In this document: positions 54,853 through 62,525 of the stretch, piece by piece
Layout: the number at the start of each line of letters is the position of its first letter
Numbering within the stretch: position 1 is the stretch's first letter
DNA from: Cryobacterium sp. PH31-O1
Lineage (GTDB): Bacteria > Actinomycetota > Actinomycetes > Actinomycetales > Microbacteriaceae
DNA length: 64,000 bases
NCBI RefSeq assembly: GCF_030063455.1
Contig: NZ_JASITB010000005.1
Span: 62,001 to 126,000, forward strand
Direction of reading: 5' to 3'
Position numbers and translations under genes: made by a program
Notes under the pieces: model-generated
What the model saw: only the letters and a program-made list of their open reading frames with translations
What the model was told of the DNA's origin: nothing
Databases searched by the model: none

Positions 54853-55502
54853 AGTGTGTTTCCGGTGACTGTGCTGTTTTGCTGGGCGAAAGCTGCGAAG
54901 GCCTTTTGCAGCGCGGCGGAGCCGGTGTCGGCGACTGCCGAGTTCGTGGGAATGATGCGACGAATGGTGGTGATATCGGCATCCGTCATGTACGCCTCAC
55001 GCAGGCAGACGGTGCGTCCCGGATATGGCGCGTGGATGACCTTGTTGTCACCGGCGTAAATAAGAATGTGGTCGCCGCCGCCGGTGACGATGAGGTCACC
55101 CGGCTGGGCCTCGGCGAGCGAAGCGACCTCGGTGCCCATCTTCATCTGGCCAGAAACCAGCCGCGGAAGTTCTATGCCTATATCGGCATATACGGTCTGC
55201 ACGAGTCCGGAACAGTCCATTCCAGAGGAGTCTTCGCCGCCGAATACATAGGGGACGCCGAGGTATTTCTCGGCGGAGGCGACCACGTCGGAACCCGTCT
55301 TACCGTTTGCCGATCCGGCCGCGCTCGTGGCGCTGGTGCCAACGGCCGCGGCGAGGGTGGCTGCGAAACTATCAGCTGAAGCGGATGCCGCACCGGTCGT
55401 CACGGCGTCCGTCGTCGTGACGCGTTCGGTCTTCACGTTCGACAGCTGTTGCAGGGTCGCCTGGATTTGGCTGATTCTGCCCATGGCGGCAATCATCGTC
55501 AC
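54849..55502 (-). CDS. NlpC/P60 peptidoglycan hydrolase of the flagellar operon
   Basis: A 217-residue protein with a C-terminal NlpC/P60 endopeptidase domain (about 70-165). It has nucleophile Cys97 in MDCSGLVQ, His145 in GGGDHILIYAG and His157 in VIHAPYPG. This family cuts the stem-peptide gamma-D-Glu bond. The N-terminus (MTMIAAMGRISQIQATLQQL) is not a Sec signal peptide. Set between fliJ and fliK with 4-bp overlaps on both sides, it likely opens the wall for the rod, the job of FlgJ in Gram-negatives, perhaps exported through the flagellum. Confidence 0.88.
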   Translation of the reverse strand: MTMIAAMGRISQIQATLQQLSNVKTERVTTTDAVTTGAASASADSFAATLAAAVGTSATSAAGSANGKTGSDVVASAEKYLGVPYVFGGEDSSGMDCSGLVQTVYADIGIELPRLVSGQMKMGTEVASLAEAQPGDLIVTGGGDHILIYAGDNKVIHAPYPGRTVCLREAYMTDADITTIRRIIPTNSAVADTGSAALQKAFAAFAQQNSTVTGNTL

Positions 55503-55960
55503 AGTGTCTCCCCCTTGGTGATCGATCGGTGGGTCGTATTGGTACGGCCGCGGTGCCAGCGGGCGGCGGCAATTTCGTCGAGTACGGTTTGCTCTGCGTG
55601 CAGGTCTTCAGCGAGCACGGCGGCGGCGTGCCGGTCGTGCAGCTTCTCGAGCGCAACCGACTCGGCCCTGGCCGCGCTGTAGGTGCTCTGGGCGGTGTCG
55701 AGACTTTCCTGATGGTTGCGTCCCATCGCGTTGAGTTCGGCGAGCATGCTGCGTGACGACGAACGGGCCGCGGCCATTGCGTTGAGGGCGGCGATGGTCT
55801 GCGGGGTGTTGCCGAGAGCGCCAAGGGCAGAGCGGGCGCGACCCCGGCGGGCCTGAAGAGCTGCCACCCGGGCATTTGCTTCGGCCAGGTCGAGGGCGGC
55901 CTGATCCTGTTGCAACTTACGCAGTCGCAGCAGTCCGGCGAGAGCAAAGCGGCGGCTCAT
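55499..55960 (-). CDS. fliJ: Flagellar export chaperone FliJ
   Basis: A 153-residue alpha-helical, coiled-coil protein rich in Ala, Arg, Glu and Gln, starting RRFALAGLLRLRKLQQDQAA, the FliJ pattern. FliJ links the FliI ATPase to FlhA and recycles chaperones. It overlaps fliI by ATGA, and context is the main evidence because FliJ sequences diverge strongly. Confidence 0.88.
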   Translation of the reverse strand: MSRRFALAGLLRLRKLQQDQAALDLAEANARVAALQARRGRARSALGALGNTPQTIAALNAMAAARSSSRSMLAELNAMGRNHQESLDTAQSTYSAARAESVALEKLHDRHAAAVLAEDLHAEQTVLDEIAAARWHRGRTNTTHRSITKGETL

Positions 55961-57294
55961 GCGACAGCCCCGAACGCGCTCGTCAGTCGAGAAAGCTGGG
56001 CCCAGGCCTGGTCGCTGGGCGTCTGGTCGTCCATCCGCTGCTGCAGAAATGCTTTGATGGACGCGTCGTTCTCGACGGCCGCATCGACCAACGCGTTCGT
56101 GCCAGCCCGGTACGCACCGACGTCGAGTAAGTCCTGCGCGCCCTGACGCGCCGCCATCACCCTGCGAAGCGTCGTGGCAATGGCATTCTGTTGCGGGCTG
56201 TTCACCCTGGAGGCCACCCGAGAGATAGAGGCGAGCACATCGACCGACGGAAAGTGTCCGGTGATGGCGAGTTTGCGATCGAGAACAACGTGACCGTCGA
56301 GAATAGACCGCGCGGCATCGGCGATGGGCTCATTGTGGTCGTCACCGTCGACGAGCACCGTGTAGATTCCGGTGATCGACCCGGTTTCTGCGGTTCCGGC
56401 GCGTTCCAACAGTCGGGCGAGTACGGAGAACGTCGACGGCGGGTAGCCGCGGGTAGCTGGTGGTTCCCCGACCGAGAGCCCGATCTCGCGTTGGGCCATT
56501 GCCACGCGGGTCAGCGAGTCCATCATGAGCATGACGTCGGCACCCTGGTCGCGAAACGATTCGGCGATGCGAGTTGCAGTGAAGGCGGCACGCAGCCGCA
56601 TCATCGCCGGTTCGTCCGAGGTGGAGACGACGACGATGGAACGGGCCAGACCTTCAGGCCCCAGGTCGTCTTCGAGAAACTCGCGAACCTCACGCCCACG
56701 CTCGCCAACCAGCGCGATAACCGAAACCTGGGCGTCGGTGCCGCGGGCGATCATCGACAACAGGGACGATTTGCCTACGCCAGAACCGGCGAACAACCCC
56801 ATCCGCTGGCCACTCCCGACCGTCATAAGTGTGTCGAGAACGCGCACTCCAAGGTGCAGTGGGGTCGTGATGCGCGCACGGTGCATGGCCGAAGGACTGT
56901 CGTGTTCGAGCGATACGGCGCCGTCGGAATCGAGCGGTCCCTTACCGTCGATCGGGCGACCGAGTCCGTCGATGACACGCCCAAACAGGCCGCGGCCGGT
57001 GGGCACGAGCAGGGGGGAGCCGGCCGAACGCACACGGGCACCAGCTTGCAACCCGGTGATGCGCCCGAGCGGCATGCAGCGAATACCGCTCTGGGTCGTC
57101 GCGACGACCTCAGCGTCGATGCCAGGATGGCCGGGTCGGGCACCGAGCGTGACGATGTCGCCGATCGCCGAGCGTAAGCCGCGTACCTCCACGCCGAGTC
57201 CGACGATAGACGACACGACGCCGACCCGTTCGGGGCGACCGGCTTCGATGGCCTGCACGAGTTGCGCTTCTCGCGGGCGCCAGGCGGTGGTCAT
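55957..57294 (-). CDS. fliI: Flagellum-specific ATPase FliI
   Basis: Energises the export apparatus. The 445-residue protein is a RecA-fold F1-beta-like ATPase. It has Walker A GSGVGKSS (170-177), Walker B in ADVMLMMDSLTRVAMAQRE and the family segment EPPATRGYPPSTFSVLARLL. The ATG overlaps fliH (ATGA). Confidence 0.97.
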   Translation of the reverse strand: MTTAWRPREAQLVQAIEAGRPERVGVVSSIVGLGVEVRGLRSAIGDIVTLGARPGHPGIDAEVVATTQSGIRCMPLGRITGLQAGARVRSAGSPLLVPTGRGLFGRVIDGLGRPIDGKGPLDSDGAVSLEHDSPSAMHRARITTPLHLGVRVLDTLMTVGSGQRMGLFAGSGVGKSSLLSMIARGTDAQVSVIALVGERGREVREFLEDDLGPEGLARSIVVVSTSDEPAMMRLRAAFTATRIAESFRDQGADVMLMMDSLTRVAMAQREIGLSVGEPPATRGYPPSTFSVLARLLERAGTAETGSITGIYTVLVDGDDHNEPIADAARSILDGHVVLDRKLAITGHFPSVDVLASISRVASRVNSPQQNAIATTLRRVMAARQGAQDLLDVGAYRAGTNALVDAAVENDASIKAFLQQRMDDQTPSDQAWAQLSRLTSAFGAVA

Positions 57295-57905
57295 GCTTCG
57301 ACCGGGTCGAGGGCTGCCTTGGCGCGTGCAAAGGCCGTGCCGATGCGCGCGTCGAGAAAACCATCGCTGAATTCGGTGATCGCGTCGCCCCGCTTGAGCC
57401 GCGAATCCGCTACAAAGCGGATGCCTTCCAGAGCCCGAGTCTGCGCTCCCAGCACCCCGAGATCCTCCGGATGCATGCGAATCGCGTGCACCTCGCTCTG
57501 GTCAAGTTGGTCAGGCTGATGCAACGCCCGCTCCAGGGCGCGGCGCGCGGACGGCTCGGTGTGGCTGAGCTCACAGCCCAGAATGGCCTCGACCAGGTCG
57601 AGCGACATGTTGACGAGGGTGGTTTCTGCCTGCTGAATGAGCGGAATACTGCGTTCATTCAGGGCGCGTGCTGCAGCGGCGAGCAAACGCACCGACTGGG
57701 CGATCTGCGCCTCGCCGTACCGTTCATTTTCGGCGTGCTCAGCGTTGATCTCTTCGGCGCGGCGGGCAACATCAGCTGCGGCCAGGCGCAGTCCCTCGGT
57801 GTAACCGGCGGCATGACCCTCGGCACGCGACTGCTCGGCGGCCCGGTCGGGCTCGTCGTTCAGTCTCGGAAAGGCCAGGCGGCCAAAACCGGTTTCAATT
57901 GACAT
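57291..57905 (-). CDS. fliH: Flagellar assembly protein FliH
   Basis: Peripheral regulator of FliI. The ATG at 57903-57905 after GAGGACGAAT gives 204 residues. An early charged region has RAEGHAAGYTEGLRLAAADV with glycine-spaced helices. The C-terminal FliH/V-ATPase-E-like part contains NMSLDLVEAILGCEL and VADSRLKRGDAITEFSDGFL. It overlaps fliG by 11 bp. A longer frame to 58094 reads through fliG in another frame. Confidence 0.92.
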   Translation of the reverse strand: MSIETGFGRLAFPRLNDEPDRAAEQSRAEGHAAGYTEGLRLAAADVARRAEEINAEHAENERYGEAQIAQSVRLLAAAARALNERSIPLIQQAETTLVNMSLDLVEAILGCELSHTEPSARRALERALHQPDQLDQSEVHAIRMHPEDLGVLGAQTRALEGIRFVADSRLKRGDAITEFSDGFLDARIGTAFARAKAALDPVEA

Positions 57906-58911
57906 ATTCGTCCTCGGCACCGCGTTGCACCGTGATGCTGCCCTGGGCTTCCAGGTCGCGAATAGCGCGCACGATTTCGGCGCGGGCATCTTCGACCTGG
58001 CGCATGCGAACGGGGCCGAGGCTCTTGGTTTCGTCGTCGAGCACGTCGCGGTTACGCTCAGAAAGGTTGGCACGAATGACCTCGGCGACAGCATCGGATG
58101 TGCCCTTCATCGCCCGGGCCAAAATGTTCGTATCGATGCCACGCAGCACCTGTTGCACATCGCGGCTGTCCAACTTGACGATATCGACGAAGGTCAGCAT
58201 GCGCGAGCGTATCTCGTCGGCCAGAGCCGGGTCGCGTTCCTCGAGACTCTCCAGAAGCGCCCGTTCGGTGGCGGCATCCGCTCGGTTCATGATGTCGACG
58301 AGCGGTTGAACACCACCAACGACTTCAATGCTCTCGCGGGCAACGATCTTGCCGGTACGCAATTTGAGGGTGTCGGTAACTACACGAATGGCCTCGGGGG
58401 TGGCGCTCGACATGGTGGCGATGCACTGGGCTACGTCGGTGCGCAGGCCGGGTTCCATACCGGCCAGAACAGCGGATGCCTGATCGCGTCGAAGGTGCGC
58501 CAAGACCAGGGCAATGGTCTGGGCCATTTCGCCGTCGAGCAGGTTGAGCACGTCGCCGGGATCGGACGAGTCGAGAAATTCAAAGGCCTTACCGGCCATG
58601 GACGTGGCGACTCGGTTCATGACCCCGGCCGCTCGTTCAGCGCCAAACGAGGCTTCGAGCAGGCCAACGGCGAATTCATGCCCGCCGCGGGAAAGTCGTC
58701 GGCCCTTCAGGGTGATTTCGTGAAACTCGTTGAGGGTGGATTCTGCGACGGCGGGGTCGACATTGCGCAACTGCACGATTTCGCCGGCAATAACTTCAGC
58801 CTCGATGTCGCTGAACTGCTTCATCACCTCGGTAGCGCGCTGGCGATCCATGTTCATGAGCACGACGGCCACTTTTTGGGTGCCGGTCAGTGCCGCGCCC
58901 GGCTCGTTCAT
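57895..58911 (-). CDS. fliG: Flagellar motor switch protein FliG
   Basis: Rotor protein that contacts MotA. The 338-residue product has the three FliG domains. The N-terminal part is TGTQKVAVVLMNMDRQRATE. The middle EHPQ-like region is here ETIALVLAHLRRDQAS-type MAQTIALVLAHLRRDQASAV. The C-terminal torque helix lies in IRANLSERNRDVLDDETKSL. The ATG overlaps fliF (ATGA). Confidence 0.96.
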   Translation of the reverse strand: MNEPGAALTGTQKVAVVLMNMDRQRATEVMKQFSDIEAEVIAGEIVQLRNVDPAVAESTLNEFHEITLKGRRLSRGGHEFAVGLLEASFGAERAAGVMNRVATSMAGKAFEFLDSSDPGDVLNLLDGEMAQTIALVLAHLRRDQASAVLAGMEPGLRTDVAQCIATMSSATPEAIRVVTDTLKLRTGKIVARESIEVVGGVQPLVDIMNRADAATERALLESLEERDPALADEIRSRMLTFVDIVKLDSRDVQQVLRGIDTNILARAMKGTSDAVAEVIRANLSERNRDVLDDETKSLGPVRMRQVEDARAEIVRAIRDLEAQGSITVQRGAEDEYVN

Positions 58912-60524
58912 ACGCGCTGCCGGTCATCCATGAGACCCCGCAAGAACTCGGCGGTGCCGCGGGGGTCGGTCTGGGCCAAAGAATCAATCTCGGCGCGCCG
59001 CAGATCAGTGTCCGTCGGCACGAACTTGACCGTGGGAATGATCTTGGTGGGCGTGTCATTCGGGCTGTCCAAAAACAGCGACGCGGCCGATGAGGTGACC
59101 GCGAGCGGAACGGTGGCCTCGCCGAGCGCGTTTTGCATCTCGGTGAGATCGCCGATCTCCACGGTTTCTCGACTCTGGCGACGGGAGCGGCGGGCATAGA
59201 GAATCAGGCTGACGATGAGCGTGATCACGATTCCGGCGGTGATCACCACCACCCGCAGAATTTTGGCGAACTGTTCCGCGGCTGCGGCATCCGTTGCTGC
59301 CTTGAGCGCTGCCGCGGCTCCTGCGGCGCCGGTGGTGTCAAAGGCCATGACCTCAACGGTTACCGCGTCGCCGCGCACGGCATCGATTCCAGCGGCCGAC
59401 GTGACGAGAGAGGTGATGTCGGCCACATTGAGCTTGGCGGCGGCAGCAGAATCGACGGCCACCGATACCGTTTGCCTGGTGATCGCTCCGGCGGGAATGG
59501 TGCGATTTTCGGTGACCTTGTTGACGGCGTTGTTGCGGGTGGTCGACTCGCTCGAAAACGTACCATCGGTGGCACCGTCGGCCACGGTGGCCGTGTCGCT
59601 GCCCAGCACGCCCGCGGCGCTGCCGCCGGTTCCCGAATAGGTCTCCGTATCGACGGATTCGTTCAGGGCCGGAGTCTGGGTCGGGGCGGTGAATGACTCT
59701 TCGACCCGTTCGGCGGATTCGTAGCTCATGTCAGCGGCGACCACGACGGTGGCGTTGCCGGCACCGACCACCTTGTCGAGCATGGCCTGCACGGCGCTGC
59801 GCACGCGGGTCTCATAGTCGGAGGCCTGCTGATTGGCTCCCCCGGTGGCGCCGACACCGACGGCCGAGAGCACAGCACCGGTCGAGTCGACGACGGCCAC
59901 GTCTGCCGCGGTCATGCCGTCGATCGAGGCGCTGGTCAGGTGAACAATGGCCTGCACCTGGTCGTTTGAAAGCGAGACACCGTTTCGGGTTTCGACGAAG
60001 ACGGATGCCGTCGGGTCGTTCTTCTGTGATACAAACACGCTGTCTTCGGGAATGGCGAGCTGCACGGAGGCCATCTTCACGCCGTCGAGTGCGCCGATGG
60101 TCTTGGCCAGTTCACCCTCGAGTGCCCGTTTGTACGTAACAGACTGCTGAAATTCGCTCGAGGTGACACCCATGGTGTCGAGCAGGGAGTAACCGCCGGT
60201 GCTTGAGGTGGGCAGACCCGCCGATGCCGACTTGATGCGCTCGTCGTAGACACTCGCTTCGGGCACCAGAATGGTGGCTCCGCCATCGGTCAGCTCGTAT
60301 TCCACGCCGTCGGCGCGCAGCTGCTCGACGATGCTGTTGGCGTCTTCGCCGCTGAGCCCAGAGAACAGCGGCGTGTAGGCGGGTTTGGTGACCCACATCG
60401 AGAGAGCGGCAATACCGAGAACGAGTACGGCAACGCCGATGATGGCGACGGTGCGCTGGGCAATTGTGAACTCACGAATCGCATTTCCGAAGCGCTTGAA
60501 GGCGCTGGTGACTTGCCGGGGCAT
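58908..60524 (-). CDS. fliF: Flagellar MS-ring protein FliF
   Basis: Forms the MS ring, the base of the basal body. The 538-residue protein has two membrane helices (about 26-46, VAIIGVAVLVLGIAALSMWV, and about 438-460, VVVITAGIVITLIVSLILYA) with the ring-building YscJ/FliF domain between them (TPLFSGLSGEDANSIVEQLR). A C-terminal FliG-binding tail ends in DPRGTAEFLRGLMDD. It overlaps fliE by one base. Confidence 0.96.
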   Translation of the reverse strand: MPRQVTSAFKRFGNAIREFTIAQRTVAIIGVAVLVLGIAALSMWVTKPAYTPLFSGLSGEDANSIVEQLRADGVEYELTDGGATILVPEASVYDERIKSASAGLPTSSTGGYSLLDTMGVTSSEFQQSVTYKRALEGELAKTIGALDGVKMASVQLAIPEDSVFVSQKNDPTASVFVETRNGVSLSNDQVQAIVHLTSASIDGMTAADVAVVDSTGAVLSAVGVGATGGANQQASDYETRVRSAVQAMLDKVVGAGNATVVVAADMSYESAERVEESFTAPTQTPALNESVDTETYSGTGGSAAGVLGSDTATVADGATDGTFSSESTTRNNAVNKVTENRTIPAGAITRQTVSVAVDSAAAAKLNVADITSLVTSAAGIDAVRGDAVTVEVMAFDTTGAAGAAAALKAATDAAAAEQFAKILRVVVITAGIVITLIVSLILYARRSRRQSRETVEIGDLTEMQNALGEATVPLAVTSSAASLFLDSPNDTPTKIIPTVKFVPTDTDLRRAEIDSLAQTDPRGTAEFLRGLMDDRQRV

Positions 60525-60838
60525 CAGGCTTGCATCCTCATGATCTCGTTGAACGCGTCGACGCCTTTGTTACGCACGGCGGCGACGAGTTCCATGGTCA
60601 CCTGGGCGCGGGTGGCCGCGATGGTGGCGGTGTGAATATCGTTGAGGTCGCCGGTGACGGCCTGAATGGCAAGGGCGTTGGAGGTTCCCTGCAGCTGCTG
60701 CAGGTTGTCAACGGCGCCAGAAAGCGCGGTGCCAAAGCCAGAGCCATCCGTTTGTTGGGTGGCGGTCGTAGCCGAACTGCCCATGACCCCCGAGAGTGAG
60801 GTCGTGGCGATGGTGGCGTTAATGGCGCTGAGTGGCAT
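60524..60838 (-). CDS. fliE: Flagellar hook-basal body protein FliE
   Basis: Joins the MS ring to the rod. The 104-residue protein has the family C-terminal pattern GDLNDIHTATIAATRAQVTM, ELVAAVRNKGVDAFNEIMRM. ATG overlaps the flgC stop by one base. Confidence 0.94.
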   Translation of the reverse strand: MPLSAINATIATTSLSGVMGSSATTATQQTDGSGFGTALSGAVDNLQQLQGTSNALAIQAVTGDLNDIHTATIAATRAQVTMELVAAVRNKGVDAFNEIMRMQA

Positions 60839-61224
60839 CAGCCACGTCCGATCTGTAGTGCGGCTTCATAGGCGGTCTTGGCTCGGTCGACGACGGCGGC
60901 GTTGGCCTGGTACCCGCGCTGGGCCATGATGAGGTGGCCCATCTGCTCGGCCATGTCAATGTCGGGGTAGCGCACGTAACCGTCGGCATCGGCGAGCGGG
61001 TGGGCCGGTTCGTAGATCAGGGTTCCCGCGGCGCTGCCGAATGCTGCTGTAACGCTGGCTCCCGCGTTGCCGGCACCTTCCTGCGCCAGCACGTAGCGCT
61101 CCTGAAAGGCAGAGTCGGTGGTGGCTGTGACGGTGTTGGCGTTGGCGAGGTTGTCGGCGATGGCGTCGAGCCATTTGCGGTGCAGCGTCATGCCGTTGCC
61201 GGCGATGCCAATGGCGTCGACCAT
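60838..61224 (-). CDS. flgC: Flagellar rod protein FlgC
   Basis: Proximal rod subunit of 128 residues. The N-terminal rod motif is GIAGNGMTLHRKWLDAIADN with LANANT. YVRYPDIDMAEQMGHLIMAQ and RGYQANAAVVDRAKTAYEAA form the C-terminal rod motif. ATG overlaps the flgB stop (TAATG). Confidence 0.95.
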   Translation of the reverse strand: MVDAIGIAGNGMTLHRKWLDAIADNLANANTVTATTDSAFQERYVLAQEGAGNAGASVTAAFGSAAGTLIYEPAHPLADADGYVRYPDIDMAEQMGHLIMAQRGYQANAAVVDRAKTAYEAALQIGRG

Positions 61225-61565
61225 TAGGCGGTCTTCATTGCGGCGCGAATGGATGAGACCGGACCTTCGACGGCCTTGGCGGCGAACTGGTAGCGCAGCA
61301 GTGCGTCGATATTGGCGAGGGTCTCGGTGTCGAGGTTCACGTTGTTGCCGTTGAGCAGGGTCGGATCGAGCGATCGTTCGGTGGTGGCGGCCGAAACACC
61401 GTTGCCATCGGCGACCGACTTGGCCAGTGCGTTTTCGAAGGAAACGACCTTGGCGTGGTAGTCGGGGGTGTTGATATTGGCGATGTTGTTCGCGATGGTG
61501 CGCTGGCGCAGCGCGAGGCCGTCCAGAGCGCTCGTAAGGGCCAGGGAGGTCACGGAATCAAGCAC
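61224..61565 (-). CDS. flgB: Flagellar rod protein FlgB
   Basis: First gene of the basal-body operon; rod subunit. The GTG at 61563-61565 gives 113 residues with LALTSALDGLALRQRTIANN and IANINTPDYHAKVVSFENAL, then a C-terminal NIDALLRYQFAAKAV. A frame upstream to 61634 would begin inside the leader hairpins and adds non-rod residues. The leader carries a promoter and RNA hairpins. Confidence 0.93.
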   Translation of the reverse strand: MLDSVTSLALTSALDGLALRQRTIANNIANINTPDYHAKVVSFENALAKSVADGNGVSAATTERSLDPTLLNGNNVNLDTETLANIDALLRYQFAAKAVEGPVSSIRAAMKTA

Positions 61566-61596
61566 GATTACCCGCTTCGTCGACAAAAGACAAGAC

Positions 61597-61634
61597 GGCC
61601 AATCCGTGGCCAGGTGTGAGCGATCCGTGCTCAC
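61597..61634 (-). promoter_or_regulatory. flgB leader: twin hairpins with ACGGAT loops, candidate CsrA target
   Basis: On the minus strand GTGAGC-ACGGATC-GCTCAC (61634-61616) is a 6-bp stem with a 7-base loop. GGCCA-CGGAT-TGGCC (61611-61597) is a 5-bp stem with a 5-base loop. Both expose the A-C-G-G-A core that CsrA prefers, with the two GGA triplets 21 nt apart. They lie between the predicted transcription start (about 61634) and the flgB GTG. CsrA is encoded at the far end of the same locus. Confidence 0.55.
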
Positions 61635-61640
61635 TCCTTG

Positions 61641-61667
61641 CTATCGGTCGCCCCGATAGAAGTGTTA
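61641..61667 (-). promoter_or_regulatory. Candidate sigma-28-type promoter for the flgB operon
   Basis: On the minus strand TAACACTT, an 11-base spacer and ACCGATAG: 5 of 8 and 6 of 8 matches to TAAAGTTT-N11-GCCGATAA with the exact spacer. The -10 and spacer also contain CTATCGG...CCGATAG, an inverted repeat, so DNA or RNA structure is an alternative explanation. The gene-free stretch 61566-61742 holds this promoter and the leader hairpins. Confidence 0.55.
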
Positions 61668-61742
61668 GAAGTTCGTGGGAACATTCCCTAAGTTTGTTGC
61701 ACTACGGCGTGTCGCCTTTGTTTCACTACCCTCAAACGGGGG

Positions 61743-62096
61743 CTATCCGTCCACATCCAGGTAAACAGATGCCCGCGCATTGCGTTCCGGAGGTACCGAC
61801 CGCACCGCGGTCAAGTGTTTGAGGGTGACGTTGCGGGCCTGTTCCAGCTCGGCGATAATCTTGCGCTGGTTGGTGAGGAGGTCAAGAGCTCGCTCTTCGA
61901 ATTCTGCGGGAAGGGCGCCAAGGTGGGGCGGTGGCGTCCAGCCTGATGCGTTGGTCGGGCCACTGTCGTTGATCGGCCCCGTCGAGACCGCTCCCCCCAT
62001 AATGCGCGCCGCTTCATCCAGCGACACCTCAAGAGCGTCGAGCGCAACGGCCCACGCAGTGCGGTTGGCGGTATCCGCTTTAGCGGTGTTAGCCAA
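61743..62096 (-). CDS. Small protein in the fliT position, hypothetical
   Basis: A 117-residue protein after fliS, the usual site of the FliD chaperone FliT. I see no clear FliT motif. There is a helix-rich C-terminal half (ALPAEFEERALDLLTNQRKI, IAELEQARNVTLKHL) that could form a coiled coil, and a Gly/Pro/Ser linker at about 35-55. It starts at TTG 62094-62096, 7 nt after GGGGAG, overlapping fliS by 8 bp. The chaperone role is inference from context. Confidence 0.75.
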   Translation of the reverse strand: MANTAKADTANRTAWAVALDALEVSLDEAARIMGGAVSTGPINDSGPTNASGWTPPPHLGALPAEFEERALDLLTNQRKIIAELEQARNVTLKHLTAVRSVPPERNARASVYLDVDG

Positions 62097-62523
62097 TGCC
62101 GAGCTCCCCGCTCAGGCGAGGGGCCGGTGCTGGGGCGGCCGGCAGCAGTTCTGCCGCTTCGTGCCAGGTGAGGCGCAGGGGTTCGAGCAGCGAAATGCAT
62201 TCACGGGTGCGGGCCGGGTCGCGGTGGGTGTTGGCGCTGACCATAGCGGTCGACACGTAGGTATAGAGGGAGAAGAGACCTTCGCCGCCGTCCCAGGAGT
62301 CAACGTTGAGCGAGGTGCTCAGTTCTGAGACGATGGCCTGGGCGTGTAGAAGGTTGTCCGAAGCAATCTGCCAGTCCTGGCGCTGCTGGGCGGCTTCGGC
62401 GCGGTTCAGGTCGAGCAGCAGACGGTCATACAGCATAGTGAGAAGGCGCACCGGGGTGGCCGAGAGCACCGCGTCGCGGTTGTATCGCGCACGTTGGGCC
62501 TGATTTGCCGAGGTCATTGACAT
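62089..62523 (-). CDS. fliS: Flagellin export chaperone FliS
   Basis: Binds flagellin C-termini before export. The 144-residue helical protein has the FliS pattern RYNRDAVLSATPVRLLTMLY with DRLLLDLNRAE, and later LFSLYTYVSTAMVSANTHRD. A short Pro/Ala tail follows. It is 2 bp downstream of fliD. Confidence 0.94.
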   Translation of the reverse strand: MSMTSANQAQRARYNRDAVLSATPVRLLTMLYDRLLLDLNRAEAAQQRQDWQIASDNLLHAQAIVSELSTSLNVDSWDGGEGLFSLYTYVSTAMVSANTHRDPARTRECISLLEPLRLTWHEAAELLPAAPAPAPRLSGELGIG

Positions 62524-62525
62524 GC

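Noticed and set aside
57906-58094. N-terminal extension of fliH
   Set aside because: It overlaps fliG in another frame and lacks FliH character; a ribosome site supports the ATG at 57905.
61566-61742. Cyclic-di-GMP riboswitch in the flgB leader
   Set aside because: The conserved GEMM core and tetraloop-receptor pattern are absent; the two short GGA-loop stems fit CsrA better.
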